From positions 1 to 22,392 of the forward strand of contig URWR01000008.1 in NCBI GenBank assembly GCA_900551595.1: DNA of 22,392 nt. Direction: 5' to 3'. The first letter of the stretch is position 1, and each line of letters begins with the position of its first letter. Source of the stretch: an uncultured Coriobacteriaceae bacterium. Its GTDB lineage: Bacteria; Actinomycetota; Coriobacteriia; Coriobacteriales; Atopobiaceae. Positions 6,728 to 15,265 of this stretch are shown one piece after another. Both the position numbers and the translations under genes were made by a program. Below the pieces are notes generated by a model that had not been told where the DNA came from, did not search any database, and worked only from the letters and a program-made list of their open reading frames with translations.

Positions 6728-8164
6728 CTATTCGTTTGTATTTTCATCTGACGTGGTGTTTGTTGTTTCACCATCAGATGAATCATTCTGTGAACTGGCA
6801 TTATCGGTCTTCGAAGGTCCCTGAATAACCGCTGTTCCAATGCCAGACGCACGACTATCAAAGCTGACGTTTTTGCCGTTGCTTGTTACGGTCACTGCAG
6901 AGGTGTCACTCACCTGAATTGTCATACTGCCTGAAACGCTATAGGTTGCCTCCCAAGGTCCTGTAATAGTTTCAGCAATCTCACTCTGGCCACCATTGGT
7001 AATCTCAATCCAGGTAACCGAGCCATCCGCAACTGTTACCGTGACGTTTACTTCCTCAACGGATTCGTTTGATTTTGACGACGTATTTTGAGAGGCATTC
7101 GAATTCGATGCATCATCAGAGTTAGTGTCAGTATTTTGAGATGTTTGATCATCGTTCTCCTCATCATCGGTGGAAGGAGAAACCGTCTGCACTGAAACCG
7201 AACGATTTGTCGTTGGGGCAGGACTGGTGCACGCTCGTACTGACAACATAATGATCAGAATCAAAATGACAGCAAGTCCGACAAGAACGGTAATGATAGC
7301 CCTGCGTGAATCCGAGAAATACGCCTGAAGCATTCCCACAATGCCGCTTCTTTGTGGCGCACGACGTTCATCTCTGCTGCGCAACTGACGTCTACCAACA
7401 TCGCTTCTTCTGCGTTGTACTCGTGGCCTCTCTGCCGGAGCAATATTTCGAGATGAACTACGACCCTGTCGAGTCGAAGCCGGTTGATAGGGCGTAGCAT
7501 TATCGTCATAGCGCAAATCATCAGCATACTGACGCGTGGCAACATCGCGCCTGACTACGGTATCGGTATACATTCTGCGCAATGAACGAGAGGTGCTTTC
7601 TGGGAGCTGATTGCGCATTCCCCTATTCCCTGAATCGTAGTGGGTATACGATCTTCTCTCTCGACTGCGGTCGTAATTATACGAACCATCGCGTGAACGT
7701 GAGGCATATGCAGCACTCCTCAACATCTGTCCGCGAGAACGAACCGAAGAAGTAGTGTCAAATTCTCCCGTATCTCCAAGAATCGGATTGTCTGGCAACA
7801 GATGCGAAGGCTGAGGAAGATTTGAAGGGGTGCGCAGAGGCACTTCGTAGGTTGGATCCGATGAAGATCCTCTACTAGCACGAGCACGGCGTCTTAAGTC
7901 ATGCGAAGAAACACCGTTGGTGTATTCATAGAGATCCTCTTGGAACTGGTCAACAATCTGGCGAGGATTGAGACCTAGATAACGAGCATACGAGGACAGC
8001 ATTCCCTGAGCATAGCCGCTCTTGGGAATGGAGCCGAAGTCTCCCTCTTCAAAAGCAACAAGGACCTGGACCTTGAGCTTAAGCACTGAGGAGGCTTGCT
8101 CGATGGTCAGGCCAAGCTGCCTGCGCCGCTCGATAAGCATTTCGCTAAAGCGTGGACGTGGCAC
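6728..8164 (-). CDS. RodZ-like helix-turn-helix membrane protein with DUF4115-like domain
   Basis: 478 residues with the RodZ layout. A cytoplasmic Cro/C1-type HTH (residues about 6-75: LIERRRQLGLTIEQASSVLKL ... GYAQGMLSSYARYLGL) is followed by a long Arg/Ser/Tyr-rich disordered linker (85-285). One membrane segment (about 289-309), an outside Ser/Thr/Asn/Asp-rich spacer (315-370), a DUF4115-like beta domain (371-450) and a short polar tail complete it. RodZ links MreB to the cell wall machinery in rod-shaped cells; here mreB is not in the window, so the exact role is open. The start is GTG 8164 with GGGAGG 9 nt upstream, 1 nt past the ftsK stop codon. The linker is longer than in E. coli RodZ. 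Location between ftsK and yajQ-rimO-pgsA fits Gram-positive order (ftsK/spoIIIE - ymfM - pgsA - cinA - recA). Confidence 0.85.
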   Translation of the reverse strand: MPRPRFSEMLIERRRQLGLTIEQASSVLKLKVQVLVAFEEGDFGSIPKSGYAQGMLSSYARYLGLNPRQIVDQFQEDLYEYTNGVSSHDLRRRARASRGSSSDPTYEVPLRTPSNLPQPSHLLPDNPILGDTGEFDTTSSVRSRGQMLRSAAYASRSRDGSYNYDRSRERRSYTHYDSGNRGMRNQLPESTSRSLRRMYTDTVVRRDVATRQYADDLRYDDNATPYQPASTRQGRSSSRNIAPAERPRVQRRRSDVGRRQLRSRDERRAPQRSGIVGMLQAYFSDSRRAIITVLVGLAVILILIIMLSVRACTSPAPTTNRSVSVQTVSPSTDDEENDDQTSQNTDTNSDDASNSNASQNTSSKSNESVEEVNVTVTVADGSVTWIEITNGGQSEIAETITGPWEATYSVSGSMTIQVSDTSAVTVTSNGKNVSFDSRASGIGTAVIQGPSKTDNASSQNDSSDGETTNTTSDENTNE

Positions 8165-8165
8165 G

Positions 8166-10673
8166 CTAGTCTACCTCCCGATATGCCGCATCAGCGGCAC
8201 GAAGTTCTTCCAATCCATCAGCATCGATAAGCACCTCTCGTGGCTTTGAGCCGTCTGGAGGACCCACGATGCCCTTATGCTCGAGCATATCCATAATTCT
8301 GCCCGCTCTAGCGTACCCCACCTTGAGCCGTCGCTGGAGCCCAGAGGTAGAACCTAGCTGAGAGTCTACAACTATTTGTGCGGCCTCCCATAACAGTGGG
8401 TCATCATCCTCTGCAGCCTCATGTGTTGAACCCGGATGGCCAGGGGTTACAGCAGAAAGGATATCCTCATGGTAATCAGCCTCATGGCGCTCTTTTATAT
8501 AAGCAACAACAGACTCAACCTCGCGTTCAGAGACATAACATGCCTGAGCACGCTGAGGACGGCGTCCACGAAGTTTATAGAGCATATCGCCCTTACCCAA
8601 AAGCCTTTCAGCACCTGTTTGGTCGAGAATAATACGTGAGTTGAGGCTGTTATCAACAGAGAGGGCAACACGGTTGTCGATATTTGCCTTGATAAGACCT
8701 GTCACAACATCTGCTGAAGGACGTTGCGTGGCAACAATAAGATGAATACCAGCAGCACGTCCAAGCTGTGCAATGCGCACAATTGAAGCCTCAACATCTT
8801 TGCCAGCAACCATCATGAGGTCGGATAACTCGTCGATGACAATGACAAAATAAGGCATATGCTTGGGAGGGTTTTCCATATCCGCAAGTTTGCCATCTTC
8901 AAGCTGGTGGTTAAACGACCGGATATCACGCACCTTATAGTGCTCGAACACTTTAAGGCGCCTCTCCATCTCAGTAACGCTCCATTGCAATGCTGAGGCA
9001 GCTTGTCGTGGCTCCGGTACCACAGGAACATAAAGATGCGGCAAGCCAGCATAGAAGGTAAATTCAACACGCTTAGGATCCACCATAATAAGGCGCAGAT
9101 CCTCAGGCGTTGCCCTCATCAGCATGGTCATAACAACACTGTTGAGCAGAACCGATTTACCTGAGCCAGTAGTACCTGCCACCAACAAGTGCGGCAGACT
9201 TGCAATATCTACAACCACAGGGTTGCCTTCTGAGTCACGTCCAAACGCAGCCTCCAAGGGTCCACCCGTAACATATGGCAAGACATCGCCCAGATATACC
9301 GGCTGCGTTGTTGCATTAGGGATCTCGATACCCACAAGAGATGTACCAGGAATGGGCGCAAAGATTCGGACCGACTTAGCAGCAAGAGAAAGAGCAATGT
9401 CATCCTGTAGGTTGGTGATCTTATTTACGCGTTCACCTTCGCCCATTTCAATTTTAAAGGTCGTAACGGAAGGACCGGATACCCAGCCAACAACACGACT
9501 CGTAAAGCCAAATTCTTCAAGGGTGTCTTGAAGCTTTTGAGCAGTTGTTGTTAGTTGCTCTGATGTAGCTGCGCTCGACGCTGAATCAGGGTTAACCTGC
9601 AACATAGTAGCCGGCGGAAGAGAATCATCTTCCTGAGCACTAGCCGGTACAGACTGAGGCAGAGATTGAGAAGAAGCCGATTGTTTCTTCGTCTTCCTTT
9701 TAGCCTTCGAAGCGCTTTCAGCCTTTGTATCAGAAGCTGTCGAAGCTACTCGATTCGACAAAAATGCTGGAACCACTGCCCCGTTATCCAAAGGCATTTG
9801 TTCTCCTGGAGAGATCTGACTCTCCTCTTGAGCTTCAATTTCAGTTTGCAAAGGACCAGATTCATCTTGGCGATCGTCATGAGCCAAAACGCGCGTCTTG
9901 TCGGTTTCAGACGGTCTCCGCAAAACAGAAGTTTTTCTCGCTCCTAAGAAACTGGTTGGCATCTCTTGTTGCGTCTGACGAGCACGACGAGCTGGTTGGC
10001 GAACCACGTCTTCTTCATCAGAAGCAGCCTGCATTTCTCGCAGTTCGCGCTGAGCCGCCCTACGCTCACGACCATCCTCTAGCCGAAGCTTGAAATGAAG
10101 TACAGCGTCAGACACGGAAAAACCGCATACAACAATACCGGTTAAGATAAGACCAACTAAGACCACCAGCGTTACAGGACGACCTAGCAACGTTAAAAGC
10201 AGCCAAGCGATACCGCCGCCGACAAAACCTCCAGCATGCATGGCAACTGACTCAGAAAGCACCACGTTAGGTACCGTCTCTGCTGAAGGCACAAGGCACG
10301 ACAGCATAGCAAGCACCGCCATCACGACGATGGTAAGGCCAAGTGCTACCCTACTTGAAACAAACCCACCAGTTGGGGCAAAGAAGGTAAGCGCAAAGAC
10401 AAACAGCGCCACGGGCACCAAAACAGCACCAGCACCAAAACCTAGAGAGAGCCCCTGAGCAAGCGCATGAGTAACCGGAGCTCCTGTAGGCGATGCCAAG
10501 GCAAATCCCATTGCGACAGCAATGACCGCCAGCAGCACTCCCGCAATATCGTTGCCTAAACCAGTGGCATACGATTGACGGGCCGCACGGCCTGCCGATG
10601 CTGCCCTGCCTTTCGCTCCTGTGTTTTTAGATTGTTTTGATCGTGCTGCATTTGAAGTGCGTTTTGCTGCCAT
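8166..10673 (-). CDS. ftsK: DNA translocase FtsK/SpoIIIE
   Basis: Septal ATP-driven motor that clears and aligns chromosomes during division. The 835-residue product has four membrane segments at the N-terminus (about 44-61, 76-99, 110-130, 155-185) and a charged Ser/Gln-rich linker (about 200-370). The alpha/beta motor follows, with Walker A AGTTGSGKS at 499-507 and Walker B VIVIDE at 610-615. The gamma winged helix at about 763-815 (STSGLQRRLKVGYARAGRIMDMLE) reads orienting sequences such as KOPS/SRS. I chose ATG 10673 because GGAGG lies 9 nt upstream; a TTG at 10694 in frame has no ribosome site and would overlap rnj. It starts 4 nt after the rnj stop codon, so the two are cotranscribed. 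Confidence 0.97.
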   Translation of the reverse strand: MAAKRTSNAARSKQSKNTGAKGRAASAGRAARQSYATGLGNDIAGVLLAVIAVAMGFALASPTGAPVTHALAQGLSLGFGAGAVLVPVALFVFALTFFAPTGGFVSSRVALGLTIVVMAVLAMLSCLVPSAETVPNVVLSESVAMHAGGFVGGGIAWLLLTLLGRPVTLVVLVGLILTGIVVCGFSVSDAVLHFKLRLEDGRERRAAQRELREMQAASDEEDVVRQPARRARQTQQEMPTSFLGARKTSVLRRPSETDKTRVLAHDDRQDESGPLQTEIEAQEESQISPGEQMPLDNGAVVPAFLSNRVASTASDTKAESASKAKRKTKKQSASSQSLPQSVPASAQEDDSLPPATMLQVNPDSASSAATSEQLTTTAQKLQDTLEEFGFTSRVVGWVSGPSVTTFKIEMGEGERVNKITNLQDDIALSLAAKSVRIFAPIPGTSLVGIEIPNATTQPVYLGDVLPYVTGGPLEAAFGRDSEGNPVVVDIASLPHLLVAGTTGSGKSVLLNSVVMTMLMRATPEDLRLIMVDPKRVEFTFYAGLPHLYVPVVPEPRQAASALQWSVTEMERRLKVFEHYKVRDIRSFNHQLEDGKLADMENPPKHMPYFVIVIDELSDLMMVAGKDVEASIVRIAQLGRAAGIHLIVATQRPSADVVTGLIKANIDNRVALSVDNSLNSRIILDQTGAERLLGKGDMLYKLRGRRPQRAQACYVSEREVESVVAYIKERHEADYHEDILSAVTPGHPGSTHEAAEDDDPLLWEAAQIVVDSQLGSTSGLQRRLKVGYARAGRIMDMLEHKGIVGPPDGSKPREVLIDADGLEELRAADAAYREVD

Positions 10674-10677
10674 CCGG

Positions 10678-12339
10678 TTATACCTCCATGACAACCGGGA
10701 TAATCATTGGTCTTGTATGCGTTTGTCCCCAAAGGAAGTTTGAGAGACAATTGCGAACTGTTTTACGGAGCGAATCAGCGCTCACGCCGGAACCAGAGAC
10801 GTTCGCAATAGCCTCTTTAACAGCGTCTGAAGCATCAGAGATAAGCGCATCATCGTTTGCAAAAGAGACACCACGGCAAGAGATATCAATTTCACCAACT
10901 TTGCGCGCCCTGCTGCTCACGGTAACAACGCAGGTAACGATGCCATCTCGTGCAAGCTTTTGACGGTCGCGTAAGACTGCTGGTTCAGTGTCGCCAATTC
11001 TCAAGCCATCGACATAAACAATGCCTGATTCAACCGGCTCACCACGACGTACTTTTCCGCCACGCATTTCAAGAGTGTCGCCGTTATCAACAACAAAAAT
11101 ATGGTCCTCTTTCATGCCCATTTCTTGCGCAAGCTTGGCGTGCGCACGCAGGTGCACTGCCTCGCCATGTACCGGCATGAAATACGTTGGATTGGTCATA
11201 GCGAGCATGAGCTTGAGCTCTTCTTGGCTGCCATGTCCTGAAACATGAACAAGTGCATTGCTCTTGTCGTAGATATCGCATCCAATGCGTGAGAGAGAAT
11301 TGATAATGGCCTGTACTGACTTTTCATTTCCTGGTACCGGAGTTGCAGAAATAATGACCGTATCACGAGCAGTAATAGTGAGCGACTTGTGTTCTCCATT
11401 AGCCATACGAGCAAGAGCAGAAAGCGGCTCACCCTGGCTGCCTGTACAGAGAACCACGATTTTATCGTCAGGAATATCGTCAATCTCAAAAGCATCCACG
11501 ATGTCTTCGTTGGACACATGTAAATACCCTAGCTCACGGGCAATTTTGGTATTTGTAACCATGGAACGACCGGTTACCACAACCTTTCGCCCATATGCCG
11601 TGGCACAATCGCACACCTGTTGTAAACGATGAATGTGACTCGAGAAAGACGCAACGAAAACACGGCCCTGCGCATTTTTAATAATGTGACGTAGAGCAGC
11701 GCCTACTGCAGCCTCAGACTGTGTAAACCCAGGACGCGTAGCATTGGTTGAGTCTGACATCAGCAGGTCTACGCCCAGACTACCAAAGAGATTAATAGCG
11801 CGATAATCTGGTGTTACCCCATCGATGGGGGTCTGGTCGAGCTTAAAGTCTCCTGTATGTAATACCGTTCCCTGAGGTGTGCGAATGAAAACGCCCAGAG
11901 CACCTGGAATTGAGTGTGTCATAGAGAAGAAATCGACCCCAAAGCAACCCAAATCAAGGTGAGCGCCATCATTAACCTCACAGAGCTTTGGAGAACGAAT
12001 TCTATGCTCAGAGAGCTTTCCTTCGATAAAGCCAAGCGTCAATGAGCTTGAATAGATTGGCACTTTGTGCACTAAATCCTGCAGAAGATACGGAAGTGCA
12101 CCGGTATGATCCTCATGACCATGCGTAATGATAATGCCACGAAGCTTGTCCTCGTTCTCTAAGACATATGTGTAGTCAGGCAGGACAAGATCGATTCCGG
12201 GCTGATCATCATCGGGAAACATCAAACCTGCATCAACAAGCAGCATATCGTTTCCGCATTCGAAGGCGGTCATGTTCTTACCAATGCCGTCCAAACCGCC
12301 AAGCGGAATTATTTTGAGAGGTGGTTTTTTTCTCGCCAT
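10678..12339 (-). CDS. rnj: Ribonuclease J
   Basis: Metallo-beta-lactamase/beta-CASP ribonuclease with endo- and 5'-to-3' exonuclease activity, used in mRNA decay and rRNA maturation. Visible are the metal motif HGHEDH at 73-78, H141, HTGDFK with D163 at 161-166, the beta-CASP region with SDSTNA at 195-200, SGHGSQEEL at 367-375, and PVHGE with H391. The C-terminal RNase J domain completes 553 residues, the normal length. ATG 12339 has GGAG 4-5 nt upstream and gives the typical start MARKK; an upstream in-frame ATG at 12366 lacks a ribosome site. It heads the ftsK-to-cinA operon. Only one RNase J gene is visible, in line with many actinobacteria. Confidence 0.97.
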   Translation of the reverse strand: MARKKPPLKIIPLGGLDGIGKNMTAFECGNDMLLVDAGLMFPDDDQPGIDLVLPDYTYVLENEDKLRGIIITHGHEDHTGALPYLLQDLVHKVPIYSSSLTLGFIEGKLSEHRIRSPKLCEVNDGAHLDLGCFGVDFFSMTHSIPGALGVFIRTPQGTVLHTGDFKLDQTPIDGVTPDYRAINLFGSLGVDLLMSDSTNATRPGFTQSEAAVGAALRHIIKNAQGRVFVASFSSHIHRLQQVCDCATAYGRKVVVTGRSMVTNTKIARELGYLHVSNEDIVDAFEIDDIPDDKIVVLCTGSQGEPLSALARMANGEHKSLTITARDTVIISATPVPGNEKSVQAIINSLSRIGCDIYDKSNALVHVSGHGSQEELKLMLAMTNPTYFMPVHGEAVHLRAHAKLAQEMGMKEDHIFVVDNGDTLEMRGGKVRRGEPVESGIVYVDGLRIGDTEPAVLRDRQKLARDGIVTCVVTVSSRARKVGEIDISCRGVSFANDDALISDASDAVKEAIANVSGSGVSADSLRKTVRNCLSNFLWGQTHTRPMIIPVVMEV

Positions 12340-12378
12340 TGGTCTCCTTTCAAACTCGATAGCCATCTATACAAATCA

Positions 12379-12397
12379 CGACGGCACCATACCGTCG
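12379..12397 (-). promoter_or_regulatory. Hairpin in the rnj leader
   Basis: On the minus strand CGACGGTA, loop TGG, then TGCCGTCG forms an 8-bp stem including one T-G pair, about 40 nt upstream of the rnj start codon. No T run follows. A 5' hairpin at this place could protect the message from 5'-end decay, possibly by RNase J itself. Confidence 0.4.
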
Positions 12398-12425
12398 ACC
12401 AATTCATAGAAAGAGAAGCTTATCT

Positions 12426-12454
12426 ATTTTACCCAAGCACGGGAGAGATGTTGG
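12426..12454 (-). promoter_or_regulatory. Candidate promoter for the rnj operon
   Basis: On the minus strand TAAAAT (12426-12431) matches the -10 consensus at five of six positions, with CCAACA (12449-12454) as a weak -35 box at 17-bp spacing. It lies in the 235-nt gap between rnj and the pnp terminator, where a promoter for rnj is expected. A weak match; other start sites in the gap are possible. Confidence 0.35.
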
Positions 12455-12489
12455 ATGCTTCATAGGGTACACACCCCATTCGCATGACT

Positions 12490-12527
12490 TATATAAACAG
12501 AGCCAGAACCCTTATGGATTCTGGCTC
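12490..12527 (-). terminator. Intrinsic terminator downstream of pnp
   Basis: On the minus strand a 12-bp stem (GAGCCAGAATCC with GGGTTCTGGCTC, one T-G pair), loop ATAA, is followed by TGTTTATATAA. It begins about 47 nt after the pnp stop codon. The G-U pair forms only in minus-strand RNA. It separates rpsO-pnp from the rnj operon. Confidence 0.8.
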
Positions 12528-12574
12528 AACTAAATCATGTAAAAGCAATTCTTACATGGAGTTGCTAAACCTTG

Positions 12575-14773
12575 TTATGCCTCATGATGACGGCGACGAG
12601 GTCTACGTCCTTGATCTCCAGGACGGCGATTATGTCCGTCCTTGGTGTGACCATGATCGTGATGATGTGTGCTCTCCGGTGCTACTGGCTTATCGAGACG
12701 ATCAAGGCTGATCTTGCCCTCTTCATTGACATCGATAACGCGAACTTTAACCTCGTCACCAATGTTGAGAACATCCTCAACTCTATCGACTCGACCCTGT
12801 GCCACACGAGAAATGTGAATCAAACCATCTTTACCCGGCATGAGACGAACAAAAGCACCGAATGGCTTTATCTCGACAACAAGTCCCGTATATTCTTCAC
12901 CAACCTCAGGGCCCTTGACGATGACTTTAATACGGTTGCAAGCTTCTTTACAGGCAGCAGCATTTCCTGCTACGAAAACAACGCCATCCTCTTGGATATC
13001 AACGGTAGCGCCAGTCTCTTCCTGAATGCCACGAATAACCTTGCCACCCTTGCCAATAACATCACTGATCTTATCTGTTGGGATAGTGATGGTCTTAATC
13101 TGAGGTGCAGAGTCTTTCGTCGTAGAGCGAGACTCTGGAATTGCTTCGAGCATCTTGGAAAGAATGAACATACGGCCCTCATGTGCCTGATGCAGAGCCT
13201 GGGTCAGAATCTCGGGCGTCAAACCAGTGGCTTTATTGTCCATCTGCATGGCAGTAATACCGCGTTCGGTGCCCGTTACCTTAAAGTCCATATCACCCAA
13301 GAAGTCCTCAAGACCCTGAATGTCAGTCAAGACAACCGTCTTGCCTTCTTCCTGAATGAGACCCATGGCAACGCCGGAAACCGGGCGCTTAATAGGAACA
13401 CCAGCATCCATAAGAGCAAGCGTAGAACCGCAGGTGGATGCCATAGAAGAAGAACCGTTGGACTCCATTACTTCAGAGACAACTCGAATGGTGTAAGGGA
13501 AATCTTCCTCGGAAGGAATAACTGGTAACAGAGCGCGCTCTGCCAAATTGCCATGACCAATCTCACGGCGCTTTGGCGAACCCATACGACCGGTCTCACC
13601 GGTGCAGAAGGGCGGGAAGTTGTAATGGTGGATATAGCGCTTGCCTTCAACTGGCTCAATAGTGTCCAGGCGCTGCCATTCATTCAGCATGCCCAGCGTA
13701 CAAATCGAAAGAACCTGTGTCTGTCCACGCTGGAACAAACCGGAGCCATGAACACGAGGCAGATAATCAGGCTTTACCATAAGTGGACGAACCTCAGTGG
13801 CCGTACGACCATCCACACGCTCACCAGTCTCAACAACCATAAGGCGCATAGCGTGTTTCTCGAGCCCCTTGAGTTCAACTGCGATAGCACGGGACCACTC
13901 TGCCTGCTCCTCCTCAGAGAATTCTGCACGAATGGCTTCTTTGAGCTCCTCTACCTTACCAATACGGCTTTGTTTATCGGCATCTTTAAGAGCGGCAGAC
14001 ATCTCATCATAGTGAGCAAAAATACGGTCATGTACCTCAGCAATTGGCTCATCGAGTACATATTCACGCTGTTGAATAGGACCATTTACCTCTTCAACTT
14101 TTGCGAAGAAATGCTTCTGCTCTTCGCAGAAAGCAGCAATTGCTTCCTGACCAAAGGCCATGGCAGCAAGCATGTCTTCCTCAGAAATTTCTTCTGCGCC
14201 CGCCTCTAACATGGAAATAAAATCAGCGGAACCTGCAAGCTCAAGATCAAGATCAGAGTTTTCACGCTCATCGTAGGTAGGGTTGACCACAAACTCGCCG
14301 GTTTGCTTATTACGACCAATGCGCACGCATGCAAGCGGGCCCTCAAAAGGAACGCCGCCAACGGTAAGGGCAGCAGAAGCGGCCATTACACAGATAGTAT
14401 CGACAGGATTGACCTGATCAGCAACGAGAGAGGTTGCAACAACCTGAACCTCATTGCGGAAACCATCGGGGAAGCTCGGACGCAGAGGACGGTCAATCAT
14501 ACGTGCTGTGAGCGTAGCCTTCTCAGACGGACGAGCCTCACGCTTGAGATAGCCGCCCGGGATGCGCCCTACGGCATACATCTTCTCAATAAAATCTACC
14601 GTCAGAGGAAAGAAGTCGTAATCCTTACGCTCCTTGGAAACTACTGCGGTAAGAAGAACAGTAGAATCGCCGCATTTTACAAGACAAGCACCGGTTGCTT
14701 GCTTGGCGAGTTCACCTGTTTCAAGGACATAGTGCTTTCCGTAGAGGTCGAACTCGTGTGTAACTTTTGCCAT
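12575..14773 (-). CDS. pnp: Polyribonucleotide nucleotidyltransferase (PNPase)
   Basis: Phosphorolytic 3'-to-5' exoribonuclease of mRNA turnover. The 732-residue product has the first RNase PH domain (about 1-145), an alpha-helical linker (about 150-310), the catalytic second RNase PH domain with FLGDMDFKVTG (Asp494, Asp496) and STCGSTLALMDAG, a KH domain with ISDVIGKGGKVI at 569-580, and an S1 domain at about 624-695. After the S1 domain comes a 32-residue tail very rich in His and Arg. ATG 14773 has AAGGG 8 nt upstream and gives the usual MAKVTHEF; the frame is open further upstream into the leader hairpins but without a ribosome site. It follows rpsO as in E. coli, separated by a terminator and three hairpins. 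Confidence 0.98.
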   Translation of the reverse strand: MAKVTHEFDLYGKHYVLETGELAKQATGACLVKCGDSTVLLTAVVSKERKDYDFFPLTVDFIEKMYAVGRIPGGYLKREARPSEKATLTARMIDRPLRPSFPDGFRNEVQVVATSLVADQVNPVDTICVMAASAALTVGGVPFEGPLACVRIGRNKQTGEFVVNPTYDERENSDLDLELAGSADFISMLEAGAEEISEEDMLAAMAFGQEAIAAFCEEQKHFFAKVEEVNGPIQQREYVLDEPIAEVHDRIFAHYDEMSAALKDADKQSRIGKVEELKEAIRAEFSEEEQAEWSRAIAVELKGLEKHAMRLMVVETGERVDGRTATEVRPLMVKPDYLPRVHGSGLFQRGQTQVLSICTLGMLNEWQRLDTIEPVEGKRYIHHYNFPPFCTGETGRMGSPKRREIGHGNLAERALLPVIPSEEDFPYTIRVVSEVMESNGSSSMASTCGSTLALMDAGVPIKRPVSGVAMGLIQEEGKTVVLTDIQGLEDFLGDMDFKVTGTERGITAMQMDNKATGLTPEILTQALHQAHEGRMFILSKMLEAIPESRSTTKDSAPQIKTITIPTDKISDVIGKGGKVIRGIQEETGATVDIQEDGVVFVAGNAAACKEACNRIKVIVKGPEVGEEYTGLVVEIKPFGAFVRLMPGKDGLIHISRVAQGRVDRVEDVLNIGDEVKVRVIDVNEEGKISLDRLDKPVAPESTHHHDHGHTKDGHNRRPGDQGRRPRRRHHEA

Positions 14774-14788
14774 TTCTTTTCCCTTATC

Positions 14789-14853
14789 CCCGTCTGCCCC
14801 ATTGCAGACGGGCCGTCTTGGCGAATGAAATCGCCACTCACACAACAGGTGAG
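14789..14853 (-). promoter_or_regulatory. Three-hairpin leader of pnp
   Basis: Between the rpsO terminator and pnp the minus strand folds into three local hairpins in a row: CTCAC/GTGAG (14837-14853), TGGCGA/TCGCCA with a 6-nt loop (14819-14836), and CCCGTCTGC/GCAGACGGG, 9 bp with a 6-nt loop (14789-14812). The last ends just before the AAGGG ribosome site of pnp. In E. coli a pnp leader hairpin cut by RNase III is the basis of PNPase self-control; a similar role here is inference. I see no good promoter in this stretch, so expression may depend on read-through from rpsO. Confidence 0.5.
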
Positions 14854-14886
14854 CAAACCAAAGAAGGGCGCCCGCAGGCGCCCTTC
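14853..14886 (-). terminator. Intrinsic terminator downstream of rpsO
   Basis: GAAGGGCGCC and GGCGCCCTTC form a perfect 10-bp stem with a 4-nt loop, starting 12 nt after the rpsO stop codon. On the minus strand it is followed by TTTGGTTTG. The T run is interrupted, so partial read-through into pnp is plausible. Confidence 0.8.
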
Positions 14887-14898
14887 CAAAAGAACCAT

Positions 14899-15177
14899 TT
14901 ACTGAATGTTATCGCGAATGCTCAGGCTCTTAATAAGGGCACGATACTCCTCGATGTTACGTGCCTTAATGTAGGAGAGCAGACGACGACGCTTGCCGAC
15001 GAGCATGAGGAGGCCACGACGGGTGTGGAAGTCCTTTGGATGAAGCTTCATATGCTCGGTGAGGCCTTTGATACGCTCAGTAAGAAGAGCAACCTGGACA
15101 TTTGCAGAACCGGAGTCCTGAGCATCCTTACCATACTGGGCAACAAGCTCAGCCTTACGCTCCTTAGAAACTGCCAT
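14899..15177 (-). CDS. rpsO: 30S ribosomal protein S15
   Basis: Primary 16S rRNA-binding protein of the small subunit platform. The 92-residue product shows the S15 pattern: GSANVQVALLTERIKGLTEHMKLHPKDFHTRRGLLMLVGKRRRLLSYIKARN, of which the HPKDFHTRRGLL and GKRRRLLSYI segments contact RNA. ATG 15177 has AGGTGG upstream and gives the normal start MAVSKERK; a GTG three codons earlier is in frame but lies on the ribosome site. The gene is followed by a strong terminator and then pnp, the widespread rpsO-pnp pairing. A hairpin in its leader may serve S15 self-regulation. Confidence 0.98.
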   Translation of the reverse strand: MAVSKERKAELVAQYGKDAQDSGSANVQVALLTERIKGLTEHMKLHPKDFHTRRGLLMLVGKRRRLLSYIKARNIEEYRALIKSLSIRDNIQ

Positions 15178-15209
15178 GATAACCACCTTTCATTCAAATT
15201 CGCCTCAAA

Positions 15210-15244
15210 CTGGGAGACCGTCGGGCAGACGGCAAGCCTCCAAG
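15210..15244 (-). promoter_or_regulatory. Leader hairpin of rpsO, candidate S15 binding site
   Basis: On the minus strand GCCGTC/GACGGT (6 bp, loop TGCCC) is stacked on an outer CTTGGAG/CTCCCAG helix with one mismatch and a GCTT bulge. It lies 33 nt upstream of the rpsO start codon. S15 represses its own translation through leader structures that differ among bacterial groups, so this is a reasonable site, but I cannot match it to a known class. Confidence 0.4.
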
Positions 15245-15265
15245 TACGAGGTACCAACCCGATGA

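Noticed and set aside
12572..14209. Long plus-strand open frames (318 and 218 codons) opposite pnp
   Set aside because: They are antisense to a certain PNPase gene, resemble no family, have odd composition (many Asn, Thr, Phe, Leu) and no good ribosome site.
15244..15262. T-box-like string (GGGTTGGTACC) in the rpsO leader
   Set aside because: It only loosely resembles the T-box motif, has no room for the specifier stem, and no terminator follows it.
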